DNA of 64,000 nt from Eubacterium multiforme (GCF_030813415.1 NZ_JAUSUF010000006.1:62001-126000); one strand, 5' to 3'; positions 41,677 through 51,754 are shown, counted from the first letter of the stretch. Notes: generated by a model from the sequence alone, not told the origin. Numbers and translations are program-made.

Positions 41677-42505
41677 AAAAAGCAGTTTAGCTGCTTATCC
41701 ATATATTATATGGAGCGCTTTATTCATAGTAGTTCCATTATTAATGATTTTGTTTTTTAGTTTAACAACAGATTCAGGATCAGGTTATCAATTTTCTTTT
41801 GAAAATTTCAAAAGACTTATGAACCCACAATATATTAAAATATTTAGTCGTTCTATTTATTTAGCACTTATTTCAACAGCTGTTTGTTTAATTATCGGCT
41901 ATCCAGTTGCATATATTATTTCAAAAATGCCAGAGAGTAAACGTAATTTACTTATTATGCTGTTTATATTACCAATGTGGATGAATTTCTTATTAAGAAC
42001 ATATGCATGGTTACCTATACTAGGTAAAAATGGTATAATAAATACTTTTTTAGGGAACTTTGGAATATCACCAATTCAGTTTCTTTATACAAATGGTGCA
42101 ATATTGCTTGGTATGATATATAACTTTTTACCATTTATGATACTGCCAATTTATACAGTTTTATCTAAAATGGATCAAAACTTAATAAATGCAGCCTCTG
42201 ACCTTGGTGCAAATAAAAAAGAAATATTTACAAAGGTTATATTTCCACTAAGTCTTCCTGGTGTTATATCAGGAATAACTATGGTATTTATGCCAGCAGT
42301 TTCAACTTTCGTTATTTCAAGACTTTTAGGTGGTGGAAAGGAAATGTTAATTGGTAATGTTATAGAACAACAATTTACAACTATGAGTGATTGGCACTTT
42401 GGTTCAGCATTAGCAATAATACTAATGATTTTAATATTAATTTCTATGGCCTTAATGTCAAAATTTGATGGAGATGAAAATGAAGGTGGTGGAAACTTAT
42501 GGTAA
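41666..42505 (+). CDS. potB: spermidine/putrescine permease subunit
   Basis: A 279-residue permease with six membrane helices and the cytoplasmic EAA-like loop [20 protein letters not shown] near 172-191 that docks on PotA. N-terminal [20 protein letters not shown] and the [18 protein letters not shown] segment are typical of PotB. Overlaps both neighbours, confirming one operon. Confidence 0.93.
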   Translation: MNNKKSSLAAYPYIIWSALFIVVPLLMILFFSLTTDSGSGYQFSFENFKRLMNPQYIKIFSRSIYLALISTAVCLIIGYPVAYIISKMPESKRNLLIMLFILPMWMNFLLRTYAWLPILGKNGIINTFLGNFGISPIQFLYTNGAILLGMIYNFLPFMILPIYTVLSKMDQNLINAASDLGANKKEIFTKVIFPLSLPGVISGITMVFMPAVSTFVISRLLGGGKEMLIGNVIEQQFTTMSDWHFGSALAIILMILILISMALMSKFDGDENEGGGNLW

Positions 42506-43281
42506 ATAGATTTTATGAATTTATTAAAAGATTTTATCTTGCAATAATTTTTATATTTTTATATGCTCCTATTGTTACTTTAATGGTTTTCTCATTTAAC
42601 AATTCAAAATCAATGGGAAAATGGAGTGGATTTACTTTTAAATGGTATGGAGAACTTCTTCATAATGATACTTTAATGGAAGCTCTTTACTATACTATTT
42701 TAATAGCTCTTATTGCTTCTGTTGTTGCAACTATTGTAGGAACTATTACTGCAATTGGTATTCATAATATGAAGAAGAAAAGAAGAGCCTTATTATTAAG
42801 TATAAATAATTTACCTATTATAAATCCAGATATAGTTACTGGTGTTGCTTTAATGAGTTTATTTATATTTTTAAAATTTGATTTTGGATTTAAGACAATG
42901 TTACTTGCACATATATCCTTTGATATACCTTACGTAATACTTTCAGTACTTCCAAAACTTAAGCAACTTCCAGATAACACTATTGAAGCTGCTATGGACC
43001 TTGGTGCTACTCCTTGGTATGCTTTAAGAAAAGTTATAATTCCTCAAATTAAGCCAGGTATATTTGCAGGATTTTTAATGGCTTTTACAATGTCAATTGA
43101 TGATTTTGTAATTAGTTTCTTCACAACAGGACCTGGAGTAACAAATCTTTCAATTGAGATTTATTCTATGGCAAGACGTGGTATTAAACCTGAAATTAAT
43201 GCACTTTCTACATTAATGTTTGTAACAGTACTTGCACTACTATTAATAGTAAATAAGAAGAAAAAAGCTGAGGTGAACTAG
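42499..43281 (+). CDS. potC: spermidine/putrescine permease subunit
   Basis: A 260-residue permease with six membrane helices; the start YLAIIFIFLYAPIVTLMVFS and FNNSKSMGKWSGFTFKWY are classical PotC motifs, and the EAA loop EAAMDLGATPWYALRKVIIP lies near 161-180. It pairs with PotB to form the membrane channel. Its stop directly abuts the potD start. Confidence 0.94.
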   Translation: MVNRFYEFIKRFYLAIIFIFLYAPIVTLMVFSFNNSKSMGKWSGFTFKWYGELLHNDTLMEALYYTILIALIASVVATIVGTITAIGIHNMKKKRRALLLSINNLPIINPDIVTGVALMSLFIFLKFDFGFKTMLLAHISFDIPYVILSVLPKLKQLPDNTIEAAMDLGATPWYALRKVIIPQIKPGIFAGFLMAFTMSIDDFVISFFTTGPGVTNLSIEIYSMARRGIKPEINALSTLMFVTVLALLLIVNKKKKAEVN

Positions 43282-44331
43282 ATGAAAAAATTTAAAGTTT
43301 TAGCTGCTATAGCTTTAAGCATAACTGTAATAATTGGTTTAATTACAGGTTGTTCTAAAGATAAAACTAATGAAGCCTCAAATCAGTTAAATATATACAA
43401 TTGGGGAGATTATATTGATCCAAATTTAATTACTAAATTTGAAAAAGAAACTGGTATAAAGGTTACTTATAACACTTATGATACTAATGAAACAATGTAT
43501 TCAAAAATTAAAGATGGCTCTAGTAATTATGATTTAATAGTTCCATCTGATTACATGGCAGAAAAGATGATAAAAGAAAATCTTCTTGAAAAAATAGATT
43601 ATAAAGAGATACCAAATTATAAATATATAGGTAAAGATTTTAAACATCTTCCTTATGATCCAAATGATGAGTATTCTGTGCCATATATGTGGGGTACTAT
43701 TGGTATAGTTTATAATCCTGATATAGTAAAAAAACCTGTAGATAGTTGGAATATACTTTGGGATAAAGATTATAAGGGACAAATTGCAATGTTTGACTCT
43801 GTTAGAGATGCTATGGCAATTTCATTAAAAAGACTTGGTTATTCTATGAATTCAACAAATCCAGCTCAAATTGATGCAGCTGCTAATGAATTAATAAAAG
43901 AAAAACCTTTAGTTCAAGCTTATATGGTTGATGAAGTTAAAGATGCTATGATAAGTGGAGAAATTGCAATTGCACCTGTTTGGTCAGGAGATGCTGCGTA
44001 TATAATGAATGAAAATCCTAAAATAAAATATGTTGTTCCAAAGGAAGGAACAAATAAATGGTTTGATTGCCTTGCTATTCCAAAGGGAGCTAAGCATAAA
44101 AAAGAAGCGGAAAAATTTATAAACTTTTTATGCAATCCAGAAAATGCTCTTACAAATGTTGAATATATAGGTTACCAAACTCCAAATACAGAAACTTTTA
44201 AAATGCTTCCAGAAGATGTTCAAAAACAATATCCAACTAAAAAAGAACTAAAAAATACAGAAGTATTTACAGATTTAAATCATAAAGCATTACAAGACTA
44301 TAATGATGCATGGATTAAAGTCCGTTCATAA
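43282..44331 (+). CDS. potD: spermidine/putrescine-binding lipoprotein
   Basis: A 349-residue extracellular binding protein. Signal peptide with lipobox ITGC (Cys 24), then LNIYNWGDYIDPNLITKFEK, the characteristic PotD/PotF start, and a WGTIGIVYNPDIV segment. It captures polyamines and delivers them to PotBC. The gene ends 35 bases before a strong terminator that closes the operon. Confidence 0.95.
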   Translation: MKKFKVLAAIALSITVIIGLITGCSKDKTNEASNQLNIYNWGDYIDPNLITKFEKETGIKVTYNTYDTNETMYSKIKDGSSNYDLIVPSDYMAEKMIKENLLEKIDYKEIPNYKYIGKDFKHLPYDPNDEYSVPYMWGTIGIVYNPDIVKKPVDSWNILWDKDYKGQIAMFDSVRDAMAISLKRLGYSMNSTNPAQIDAAANELIKEKPLVQAYMVDEVKDAMISGEIAIAPVWSGDAAYIMNENPKIKYVVPKEGTNKWFDCLAIPKGAKHKKEAEKFINFLCNPENALTNVEYIGYQTPNTETFKMLPEDVQKQYPTKKELKNTEVFTDLNHKALQDYNDAWIKVRS

Positions 44332-44332
44332 A

Positions 44333-44367
44333 AAAAAGCAATCAAGAATTTACTTGATTGCTTTTTT
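44333..44367. terminator. bidirectional terminator
   Basis: AAAAAGCAATCAAG pairs with CTTGATTGCTTTTT around AATTTA. It ends both potABCD and the convergent ndk. Confidence 0.9.
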
Positions 44368-44368
44368 A

Positions 44369-44764
44369 TTAAAACCATAAATTTATTTCTCTTTTAGCAC
44401 TTTCTTTTGAATCTGATGCATGAACACAATTTTCTGTTAAATTCTTACCATATAAAGCTCTTATTGTACCCTTCTCTGCTTTTTCTGGATTTGTTGCTCC
44501 ATTTATTTTCCTAATTTTATTAATGGCATCATCCCCTTCTAAAATAAGTGCACAAAGAGGTCCTCTAGTTATATAATTAATTAATTTTTCAAAAAATGGC
44601 TTTCCTATATGTTCACTATAATGTTTCATAGCAAACTCTCTATCTATTGTCATCATCTTAAGTGCTATTATTTTAAGTCCATCCTCCTCATACATAGAAA
44701 GTATCTTACCTATAACATTTTGTTCTACTCCATCTGGTTTTATTAATACTAAACTCTTTTCCAT
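44369..44764 (-). CDS. ndk: nucleoside diphosphate kinase
   Basis: A 131-residue enzyme exchanging phosphate between nucleoside di- and triphosphates. KSLVLIKPDGVEQNVIGKIL at the start, the phosphohistidine in NCVHASDSKESA near 112-123, and GATNPEKAEKGTIRALYG near 89-106 are all present. Slightly shorter than the usual 140-150 residues. Monocistronic and convergent with the pot operon. Confidence 0.96.
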   Translation of the reverse strand: MEKSLVLIKPDGVEQNVIGKILSMYEEDGLKIIALKMMTIDREFAMKHYSEHIGKPFFEKLINYITRGPLCALILEGDDAINKIRKINGATNPEKAEKGTIRALYGKNLTENCVHASDSKESAKREINLWF

Positions 44765-44926
44765 ATATCTTAATTACCTCCATAAATTCCCTTATAATAT
44801 ATATTCTATTATTTTAAACCTATAAATTCAATATTTTTCTTAATTTTCTGACTATTTATGTCTTATAACTTTTATTTTATTTTTCTATGATATAATAAAT
44901 AATAATTGTAAAAGGAGATGGTCTTT

Positions 44927-45199
44927 ATGAATAGAATGAAAGTAACCTTTACAGGCCGTGTTCAAGGAGTAGGTTTTAGATATTTTGTTCAGCTTAATGC
45001 CATAAATTATAATTTAACTGGATGGGTAAAAAACCTTTCTAATGGGGATGTATTATTAGAAGTTCAAGGAAATAATGATACTATAAATAAATTTTTAAAT
45101 ATAATAAAAAAAGGAAATGGATTTTCTAAAGTTATAGATATGTCTATAACTTCTCTTCCTGTAAATTTGAAGGAGAAAAAATTTAAAGTAGTCTATTAA
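44927..45199 (+). CDS. acyP: acylphosphatase
   Basis: A 90-residue protein with the acylphosphatase signatures VTFTGRVQGVGFRYFVQ (catalytic Arg) and GWVKNLSNGDVLLEVQG (catalytic Asn). It hydrolyses acyl phosphates. ATG 44927-44929 is preferred over one nine bases earlier because the earlier ATG touches the AAAGGAG site. An extended -10 TGATATAAT lies at 44888-44896. Confidence 0.93.
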   Translation: MNRMKVTFTGRVQGVGFRYFVQLNAINYNLTGWVKNLSNGDVLLEVQGNNDTINKFLNIIKKGNGFSKVIDMSITSLPVNLKEKKFKVVY

Positions 45200-45204
45200 A
45201 TTAA

Positions 45205-45292
45205 AAAGCAAAATAATAAACATTTAAAATTCTATATAATTTTTAAAAATTAATTATATAAAATTATTTAGTTTATTATTTTGCCCTTTTAT
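45205..45292. terminator. long-stem bidirectional terminator
   Basis: GCAAAATAATAAAC pairs perfectly with GTTTATTATTTTGC, with a second AT-only helix inside. It ends acyP and the convergent symporter gene. The same stem is used at 51829-51888. Confidence 0.75.
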
Positions 45293-45294
45293 TT

Positions 45295-46662
45295 TTAATC
45301 TATTTCACAAATAAGCTCTTTTATTTCTTCTTTACTTTCCTTATAAAACAATTTATCTGTTTCTTCAAAAATAATTTTTCTAAGTGCTATAATTGCAATT
45401 AAATTAGGTATTGCCATAAGTCCATTAACTATATCTGCTCCTATAAAAATAACATCTAAAGATATAAATGCACCTATTCCAACTAATACAATATAAAGTA
45501 TTTTAAAAGGAATAATAGCATTTTTCCCAATTAAATATTCAACACATTTTTCTCCATAATAATTCCATCCAAGTATTGTTGTAAAAGCAAAAAATACTAA
45601 TCCTATATTAACAATATATTTTCCAATTAAGGCTATTGGTAATCCAGCTTCAAAAGCTGCTGTTGTTAAGGCTGTTCCTTCTAGAGGAGAATTATACATT
45701 CCTGTAAGAACAATTACTATACCTGTCATTGTACAAATTACTATTGTATCAAAAAATGTACCTGTCATAGATATTAATCCTTGTCTTGCAGGTGAATTTG
45801 TCTTTGCAGCAGCTGCTGCAATTGGTGCACTTCCAAGTCCTGCTTCATTTGAAAAGACTCCTCTGCTTACTCCTCTTTGTATTACCATAATTATAGATAT
45901 TCCAGTAGCTCCTCCAAAAGCAGCCTTTGGATTAAAAGCACTTTGAACTATTAATCTTACTGCTTCTGGAACTTTATTAATATTAAATACAATTACCATA
46001 ACAACTCCAATAATATATAAAAGTGCCATAAATGGTACTATCATTTCTGAAACCTTAGAAATTCTTTGTATACCTCCAAGAGTTACCATAGCTACTAATA
46101 TAGTAATTACAATAGCAGTTATAATTATTGGAACATTAAAGGCTGTCTTTAAACCTTCTGAAATTGAATTAACCTGTGCAAAGGTTCCAATTCCAAATAA
46201 AGCAACTAAAACTCCACATAAAGCAAAAATCTTTGCAAGAAATTTATTTCCCATACCATTTTGTATGTAATACATAGGGCCACCCTTTACTACTCCATTT
46301 TCATCAAATTCTCTATATTTTATAGCAAGAACACCTTCTGCATATTTTGTTGCCATTCCAAAAAATGCTGCAATCCACATCCAAAACAATGCTCCTGGTC
46401 CTCCAGCTTTAATTGCAGTTGCAACTCCAACTATATTTCCAGTACCAATAGTAGCTGAAAGAGCTGTACATAAAGCGCCAAAACTTGATACATCTCCCTT
46501 TGCTCCTTCTTCCTTCTTAAAAATAAAACTTAAAGCTTTAGAAAGTTTTGTAACTTGTAAAAACTTAAGTTTAAAAGTTAAATACACTCCTGTTCCTAAA
46601 AGAAGAATAAGAAGTGGCGGACCCCATACAATTGAGTCCATAGTTGTTAAAATTTTTTCCAT
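45295..46662 (-). CDS. AGCS-family sodium:glycine/alanine symporter (2)
   Basis: A 455-residue membrane protein with about 11 membrane helices and family signatures GDVSSFGALCTALSATIGTG near 55-74 and RGVFSNEAGLGSAPIAAAAA. It is preceded on its own strand by a tandem glycine riboswitch, so glycine is its probable substrate or a closely linked one. AGGAGG lies eight bases before the ATG and can be sequestered by an upstream TCCTCC. Paralogue of the symporter at 35.3 kb. Confidence 0.93.
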   Translation of the reverse strand: MEKILTTMDSIVWGPPLLILLLGTGVYLTFKLKFLQVTKLSKALSFIFKKEEGAKGDVSSFGALCTALSATIGTGNIVGVATAIKAGGPGALFWMWIAAFFGMATKYAEGVLAIKYREFDENGVVKGGPMYYIQNGMGNKFLAKIFALCGVLVALFGIGTFAQVNSISEGLKTAFNVPIIITAIVITILVAMVTLGGIQRISKVSEMIVPFMALLYIIGVVMVIVFNINKVPEAVRLIVQSAFNPKAAFGGATGISIIMVIQRGVSRGVFSNEAGLGSAPIAAAAAKTNSPARQGLISMTGTFFDTIVICTMTGIVIVLTGMYNSPLEGTALTTAAFEAGLPIALIGKYIVNIGLVFFAFTTILGWNYYGEKCVEYLIGKNAIIPFKILYIVLVGIGAFISLDVIFIGADIVNGLMAIPNLIAIIALRKIIFEETDKLFYKESKEEIKELICEID

Positions 46663-46669
46663 AAAAAAG

Positions 46670-46697
46670 TCCTCCTAAATTTTAAAATTCTGGAGGA
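46670..46697 (-). promoter_or_regulatory. expression platform: hairpin masking the ribosome binding site
   Basis: On the minus strand TCCTCC (46692-46697) can pair with GGAGGA (46670-46675), the ribosome binding site of the symporter, around an AATTTTAAAATT-like inner stem. This suggests translational control by the riboswitch above it. Confidence 0.65.
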
Positions 46698-46735
46698 GAT
46701 TAAATAAAGCTAAAAAATATATTTAACTTCAAAAA

Positions 46736-46926
46736 ATCCCCTGTCCTTTTACCTGAGAGTTTCAGCATATAAAAATTTATATACCTTGCTCCTTCGGTGT
46801 TCAAAATAAAAATTTTGAATCTCTCCAGAGGCTCGTCCAATAGCGGTCCTATAACCTGAAAGATTTTCCCTCTTCGGTGGACTAACTAATAAGTTAATCA
46901 CTCTCCCACTACCTTCATCCGAACAC
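46736..46926 (-). promoter_or_regulatory. tandem glycine riboswitch
   Basis: Two adjacent aptamers on the minus strand. The first begins after a TTCGGATGAAGG leader linker and contains GTGGGAGAGTG, CACCGAAGAGGG, TTTCAGGT and AGGACCGC (about 46838-46916). The second contains CTCTGGAGAGA, CACCGAAGGAGCAAG, AACTCTCAGGT and AAAGGACAGGGG (about 46740-46832). These are the conserved cores of glycine aptamers. Glycine binding should control the downstream symporter. Confidence 0.93.
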
Positions 46927-47099
46927 ATATTAAATTTTATTTTATGTTTTTTATTATATAATATAAACTTATTGTAAATCAAGTTTAAAATAATTCCTTA
47001 TTTACATCATTATTGTTATATAATTATCATTATTGTTAATAGTGCAATATATGTGCTATTATAGTGTTTGTTATAAGACTTCAGAGAAAGGGTGATATT

Positions 47100-47882
47100 T
47101 TGATAAAATTAATCGCTTCAGATATGGATGGTACTTTATTAACTCCTAATGGAGAAGTACCTAAAGAATTTTTTGATATATTTAATAAATTAAAAGAAAA
47201 GAATATTGAGTTTATAGTTGCTAGTGGACGTCCTTATAAAACTTTATATAGAGATTTCAAACCAATTTCCGATGAATTATCATACATTTCAGATAATGGA
47301 GCTATGGTTGTTGAAAATGGTAAGGTAACAGCTTTAGAGATTATTCCTAAAAATATAATAAAAAAAATTATTAATTCTTGTAATAAAGTAAAAAATATAA
47401 CAGTTGTTTTTTGTGGAGTTAAAAGTTTCTATCATTTAAACTGTAATAAAAATACTTTAGAAGAAATTAATAAATATTATTTAGATAAAACAATAATAGA
47501 ATCTTATGATGATATAGATGATGAAATATTTAAAATTTCTATTTGTGATATGGATAATGCGTTAACTAACTCATATCCTATTGTAGAAAAAGATTTAAAA
47601 AAATATTGTAAAGTTTCAGTAGCAGGAAGATTCTGGACAGATATAACTAATAAGCATGTTTCTAAAGGATCAGCTATTTCAAAAATACAAAAATTACATT
47701 CTATTTCTAAGGAAGAAACTATGGTCTTTGGAGATTACTTTAATGATGTGGACATGCTAAAACAAGCCTATTACAGTTATGTTATGGAGGACGCCCTAGA
47801 TGAAGTAAAAGCCTATGGAAATTTCATAGCAAAAAGTAACAAAGAAAATGGAGTTCTTCAAGTAATAAAAAGTATACTTTAA
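47100..47882 (+). CDS. Cof-type HAD-family phosphatase
   Basis: A 260-residue HAD hydrolase of the Cof/IIB class: motif I ASDMDGTLLTPNG at the N-terminus, motif II VASGRPYKTL near 40-49, lysine and motif III in HVSKGSAISK and MVFGDYFNDVDML near 208-220. Likely a sugar or cofactor phosphate phosphatase, substrate unknown. I chose TTG 47100-47102 behind AAAGGGTGATAT, since a start 12 codons earlier lacks a binding site. Confidence 0.88.
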   Translation: MIKLIASDMDGTLLTPNGEVPKEFFDIFNKLKEKNIEFIVASGRPYKTLYRDFKPISDELSYISDNGAMVVENGKVTALEIIPKNIIKKIINSCNKVKNITVVFCGVKSFYHLNCNKNTLEEINKYYLDKTIIESYDDIDDEIFKISICDMDNALTNSYPIVEKDLKKYCKVSVAGRFWTDITNKHVSKGSAISKIQKLHSISKEETMVFGDYFNDVDMLKQAYYSYVMEDALDEVKAYGNFIAKSNKENGVLQVIKSIL

Positions 47883-47959
47883 AAATTTTTTAATTTAGGT
47901 TATCTTTTAGTTTCCTGTTGATTTTAGATAGCCTTAATTTAATATATTAATACACATTT

Positions 47960-48007
47960 AAGCTATAAGTTTAGAAATTTCAAATTCTAAATTTATAGCT
48001 TTTTTTA
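47960..48007 (+). terminator. Rho-independent terminator
   Basis: AAGCTATAAGTTTAGAA pairs with TTCTAAATTTATAGCTT (one mismatch), followed by T7. It ends the HAD gene before the ger operon. Confidence 0.85.
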
Positions 48008-48074
48008 TTAGAATAAATCTAATAATTTATGAGAAGAATATATTTATTAAAAATAATAATTAGGAGAAATTCTC

Positions 48075-49580
48075 ATGAATGATAAATTTGTTAATGAACT
48101 TATGAAAAGTGCAACATCTACAGAATCAACTATTATAATAAAAGAATTATTAATAGATAAAAATAAATCTACCCCTATAGTAATTATGTATTCAGAATCA
48201 ATAGTAAATAAAGACATTATAAATAGAGATATTTTAAATCCTCTTATGTATAATTTTAACGTTCTCTTTCCAGATAATATTGATAAATATGATTTTTTAG
48301 TTAAGGTTGCTTTACCTGTAAGCAATTGTTTAGTAGAGGATTCCTTTTCAAATATAGTTAATGCACTGCGTTCTGGTAAAACTATATTAACCTTTTATGG
48401 ATTAAGAAAGGCAATAATAATTGATACAATTTCTCTACAATATAGAAGTATTTCTACCCCAACTATAACTTCTACAATAGCTTCTTCTAAAGAAGACCTT
48501 AATGAATCATTAGAAACTAATATCTCTATATTTAAAAGAAGAATAAAGGATAAAAATTTAATAATAAAAAATATGAATTTAGGACGAAGAAGTAAAACAA
48601 ATATTAATGTTTTATATCTTAAAGACATTGCAAATCAAAATGTAGTTAACAATGTATTAAAGGATATAGCATCATTAGATGTAGATAATATTCAATCACT
48701 TGGAGCTCTTCAACAATATATTGAAGAATTTAATTATTCAATAGCTCCCCAAGGATATATAACAGATTCAGCAGAAAATGCAGTGGATAAACTAAGTGAA
48801 GGAAAAGTTATAGTTCTTATGGAAGGTAGTCCTTATGCCCTTTGTCTTCCTGCTTTATTAATTGAGTTTTTCCATAGTCTTGATGATTATAATCAAAGAA
48901 CTATAGTTGCATCCTTTTCTAGAGCCCTTAGATTTATTGCTATTATAATTGTTTTAACCCTTCCTTCTCTGTATGTTATTTTAACTAAATTTAATCCTGA
49001 ATTATTAATTGATAAATATGTTCAACCAATAGCTAGTTCAAGGCAAGGAATTCCCCTTTCCCCATTTTTAGAAATATTTACAATGGATTTAGTTGTAGAA
49101 TTTTTAAGGGAAGGTGGTCTAAGACTTCCTTCAAAAGTTGGTCAGACCTTAAGTATAGTTAGTGGTATTATAATTGGAGATGCTGCAATTCAATCTAAAA
49201 TAATATCTCCATCAGCTTTATTTATAGTTGGAATAAGTGTTGTATGCACATTTTTAATACCAAATTATCAAATGGCACTATCTATAAGGCTTATTAAATT
49301 TCCATTTTTAATACTTTCTAACACCTTTGGCATATTAGGCTTTGTTATAGGATTTTTCTTTTTATTATTATATCTTTTTAATTTAAATGTATATGGAATC
49401 GACTATGTATCCTTTTACTCAGATGATATGAAAGATACATTTATTAGAGGCAAACTTTCAAGCCTTATAAAGCGTCCTATTATATCCAAAACAAAGGATA
49501 AAATTAGACTAGGTACTAATCATATAAAAAAGTGGAGTGAAAAATATAATGAAAAAAAATCTTCAAATATCAACAAGTGA
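48075..49580 (+). CDS. spore germinant receptor A subunit
   Basis: A 501-residue GerA/GerKA-family protein. N-terminal cytoplasmic domain (1-290) then five or so membrane helices between about 295 and 460; RQGIPLSPFLEIFTMDLVVE near 330-349 and LPSKVGQTLSIVSGIIIGDA near 357-376 are family hallmarks. It forms the nutrient-sensing receptor in the spore inner membrane with the B and C subunits encoded next. First gene of a three-gene operon. AGGAGAAATTCTC precedes the start. Confidence 0.92.
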   Translation: MNDKFVNELMKSATSTESTIIIKELLIDKNKSTPIVIMYSESIVNKDIINRDILNPLMYNFNVLFPDNIDKYDFLVKVALPVSNCLVEDSFSNIVNALRSGKTILTFYGLRKAIIIDTISLQYRSISTPTITSTIASSKEDLNESLETNISIFKRRIKDKNLIIKNMNLGRRSKTNINVLYLKDIANQNVVNNVLKDIASLDVDNIQSLGALQQYIEEFNYSIAPQGYITDSAENAVDKLSEGKVIVLMEGSPYALCLPALLIEFFHSLDDYNQRTIVASFSRALRFIAIIIVLTLPSLYVILTKFNPELLIDKYVQPIASSRQGIPLSPFLEIFTMDLVVEFLREGGLRLPSKVGQTLSIVSGIIIGDAAIQSKIISPSALFIVGISVVCTFLIPNYQMALSIRLIKFPFLILSNTFGILGFVIGFFFLLLYLFNLNVYGIDYVSFYSDDMKDTFIRGKLSSLIKRPIISKTKDKIRLGTNHIKKWSEKYNEKKSSNINK

Positions 49581-50640
49581 ATTTATATGTATGCTTATAG
49601 GTTATTCCATAATTATAACGGAACTTAAATTTCCTGATATAATAAATACTTATGCAGCTCAAAATGGATGGATAACTACAGCTTTATCTGGTATATATCC
49701 CATTTTATTTTTTACAATGTATGGATTTGTTTTTAAAGCTTATCCTGACAAAAATATTTTTCAAATAAACCTAGAACTTCTTGGAAAAATTTTAGGAACT
49801 TTCTTTAACATATTTTTTATCATATACTTAGTTGCTTATAGTGCTACTCATTTTTCAGGATTTGCTATGATACTTGTAAATACAATCCTTTGGTATTATA
49901 CAACATACCAAACTCTTATTATTGTTATAATTGTAGCGTCTATAGCTACATTTTTTAGATTCAAAGCTCAATTAAAACTAGGTCAATTTACATTATATGT
50001 AATTATTGCTATATGTATTTTATTAGGTTTTTCTTTAACAAAAGGAAATAAATTAAATATAATGCCCATATTATCTATTGCTCCAAAAGAGCTATTTAAA
50101 GCTGTATACCATGGTATATATGCATACGCCGGCTTTGAAATAATGGTATTATATTTACCCTATTTAAAAAATAAATCAGATTATAAAAAAATAGCAATAA
50201 CTACAACTTCTGTATTAATATTAATCCTTACTTGGTTAATATTTATAGCTATATTTTACTTTGGTCCTGATGCATTAAATTTATTTTATTTTCCAATGCT
50301 TGATATAATGGCCTCAATTAAAGTACCTCTTATTAATAGTTTTACATTAATTTTTATACTTTGCTGGTCAATACATTCTTTAAAAAATTCTACATTTTCA
50401 TTTTCAAATATACTTAATATACTACCTCCAAAGAAAAATACTAATTATAAAAAACTTTGGCTAGTAATTCTTATACCATTTTTTTATTTTATATCAAAGT
50501 TAATTAGTAATGTAATAAACTTAGTTTATTTTGTTAATTACATTTTCATTCCGATGATGATTTTAGTATTGTTTAATATATTTCTATTATTTATATCTGT
50601 AATAAGGAGGAATAAAAATGACATGGAAAACCCTTCGTAG
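49549..50640 (+). CDS. spore germinant receptor B subunit
   Basis: A 363-residue membrane protein of the GerB/GRAB (APC-type) family with about ten membrane helices. QISTSEFICMLIGYSIIITE at the start and GIYAYAGFEIMVLYLPYL near 202-219 are typical. Start ATG 49549-49551 follows AGTGAAAAATATA; a GTG four codons earlier is the alternative. It overlaps the A-subunit gene by 32 bases and the C-subunit gene by 23, so the three are coupled. Confidence 0.9.
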   Translation: MKKNLQISTSEFICMLIGYSIIITELKFPDIINTYAAQNGWITTALSGIYPILFFTMYGFVFKAYPDKNIFQINLELLGKILGTFFNIFFIIYLVAYSATHFSGFAMILVNTILWYYTTYQTLIIVIIVASIATFFRFKAQLKLGQFTLYVIIAICILLGFSLTKGNKLNIMPILSIAPKELFKAVYHGIYAYAGFEIMVLYLPYLKNKSDYKKIAITTTSVLILILTWLIFIAIFYFGPDALNLFYFPMLDIMASIKVPLINSFTLIFILCWSIHSLKNSTFSFSNILNILPPKKNTNYKKLWLVILIPFFYFISKLISNVINLVYFVNYIFIPMMILVLFNIFLLFISVIRRNKNDMENPS

Positions 50641-51754
50641 ATATATTATATTATCAATTATTATTTTATGTGTTGCTGGAATATCGAAGTTATATAAACA
50701 CTTTCATTTTTCAAATATTGAAGATATTGATTTTGTTGCTGGCATAGGTTTTGATGTAGATACTTCTATGGATAAAAAAATTTTTTCTATTCCTGTATTA
50801 GTATATGACTTTAGTTCCCCAGGCAAAATAACTAGCCATATATTAGAGGCAAAGGGTTCAACTTCAACTGAATCTAGAATAGATAGACAGTTTCACTCTG
50901 GTAGAAAGTTTTCCCTTGGCTCTGAAAAAATATATCTTTTTTCAAAAAAACTATCAAAAGATGGTATAAATCCCTCTTTAGATGGTTTATTAAATAATAC
51001 TCAAACAAATGGATCTGCAATAGTTGTTACAACTTCAAATGATCCTAAAGATGTTTTAGAAATAACAGTTCCAGGATATTCTACAGCACCAGATTATATT
51101 GAAGGATTAGTTAATTCCCTGCAATCTTACTCCCATTTTTCTAATGTTCAAACACTATATAATACATATATTGAAAATAGTACAGAAGGTTGTAAATTTA
51201 TTACTCCAAATATAGATATAATAAATAATAAACTCTATTTAACTTCCATGTCAGTATTTGATAAAGGAAAATTTGTTGCTTCCATTCCTAAAGAACAATT
51301 TAGAAGCCTTAATGTTTTAAGAAATAATTTTGGTACAGGTATAGCTACATTTTTAGAGAATGATAATTCATATATATCCTTTAATACAATATCTAAAAGA
51401 AAAGTTGAATGTACTAAAAATAAAGATGGAACCTTTAATTTTGATATAAATTTAAAAGTTAGTGGTCAAATACTTAATAATAATAGTTCTAATAGGTTAA
51501 TAATTTCTCCCTATGAACAAACACAACTGGAAAGTAAAATAAATAACTACTTTAAAAAAAATCTTTCAGAATTTATATCTACAATGAAAACAGATTATAA
51601 AATGGATTTGTTGAACTTAGGATATATAGCTGCCACTAAATATGGTCGCCATAAAGTTACTAATTGGGATGAGGAAGTATTAAAATCCTCAATAAATGTT
51701 AATGTAGATTTTAATATAAATAAATTTGGAATAGGTAATTTATCTTTATACTAA
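50618..51754 (+). CDS. spore germinant receptor C subunit (Ger(x)C)
   Basis: A 378-residue Ger(x)C-family protein with an N-terminal membrane segment (about 9-22) and an exported three-domain body (GRKFSLGSEKIYLFSKKLSK near 91-110; VNVDFNINKFGIGN at the end). The usual lipobox G-C is not obvious: the only cysteine near the start is in IIILCVAGISK, preceded by Leu. If it is not lipidated, it would be anchored by the helix. AGGAGG start. Completes the receptor operon. Confidence 0.88.
   Translation: MTWKTLRRYIILSIIILCVAGISKLYKHFHFSNIEDIDFVAGIGFDVDTSMDKKIFSIPVLVYDFSSPGKITSHILEAKGSTSTESRIDRQFHSGRKFSLGSEKIYLFSKKLSKDGINPSLDGLLNNTQTNGSAIVVTTSNDPKDVLEITVPGYSTAPDYIEGLVNSLQSYSHFSNVQTLYNTYIENSTEGCKFITPNIDIINNKLYLTSMSVFDKGKFVASIPKEQFRSLNVLRNNFGTGIATFLENDNSYISFNTISKRKVECTKNKDGTFNFDINLKVSGQILNNNSSNRLIISPYEQTQLESKINNYFKKNLSEFISTMKTDYKMDLLNLGYIAATKYGRHKVTNWDEEVLKSSINVNVDFNINKFGIGNLSLY

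Noticed and set aside
46749..46982. Minus-strand frame of 77 codons
   Set aside because: It coincides with the tandem glycine riboswitch, whose conserved cores explain the sequence.
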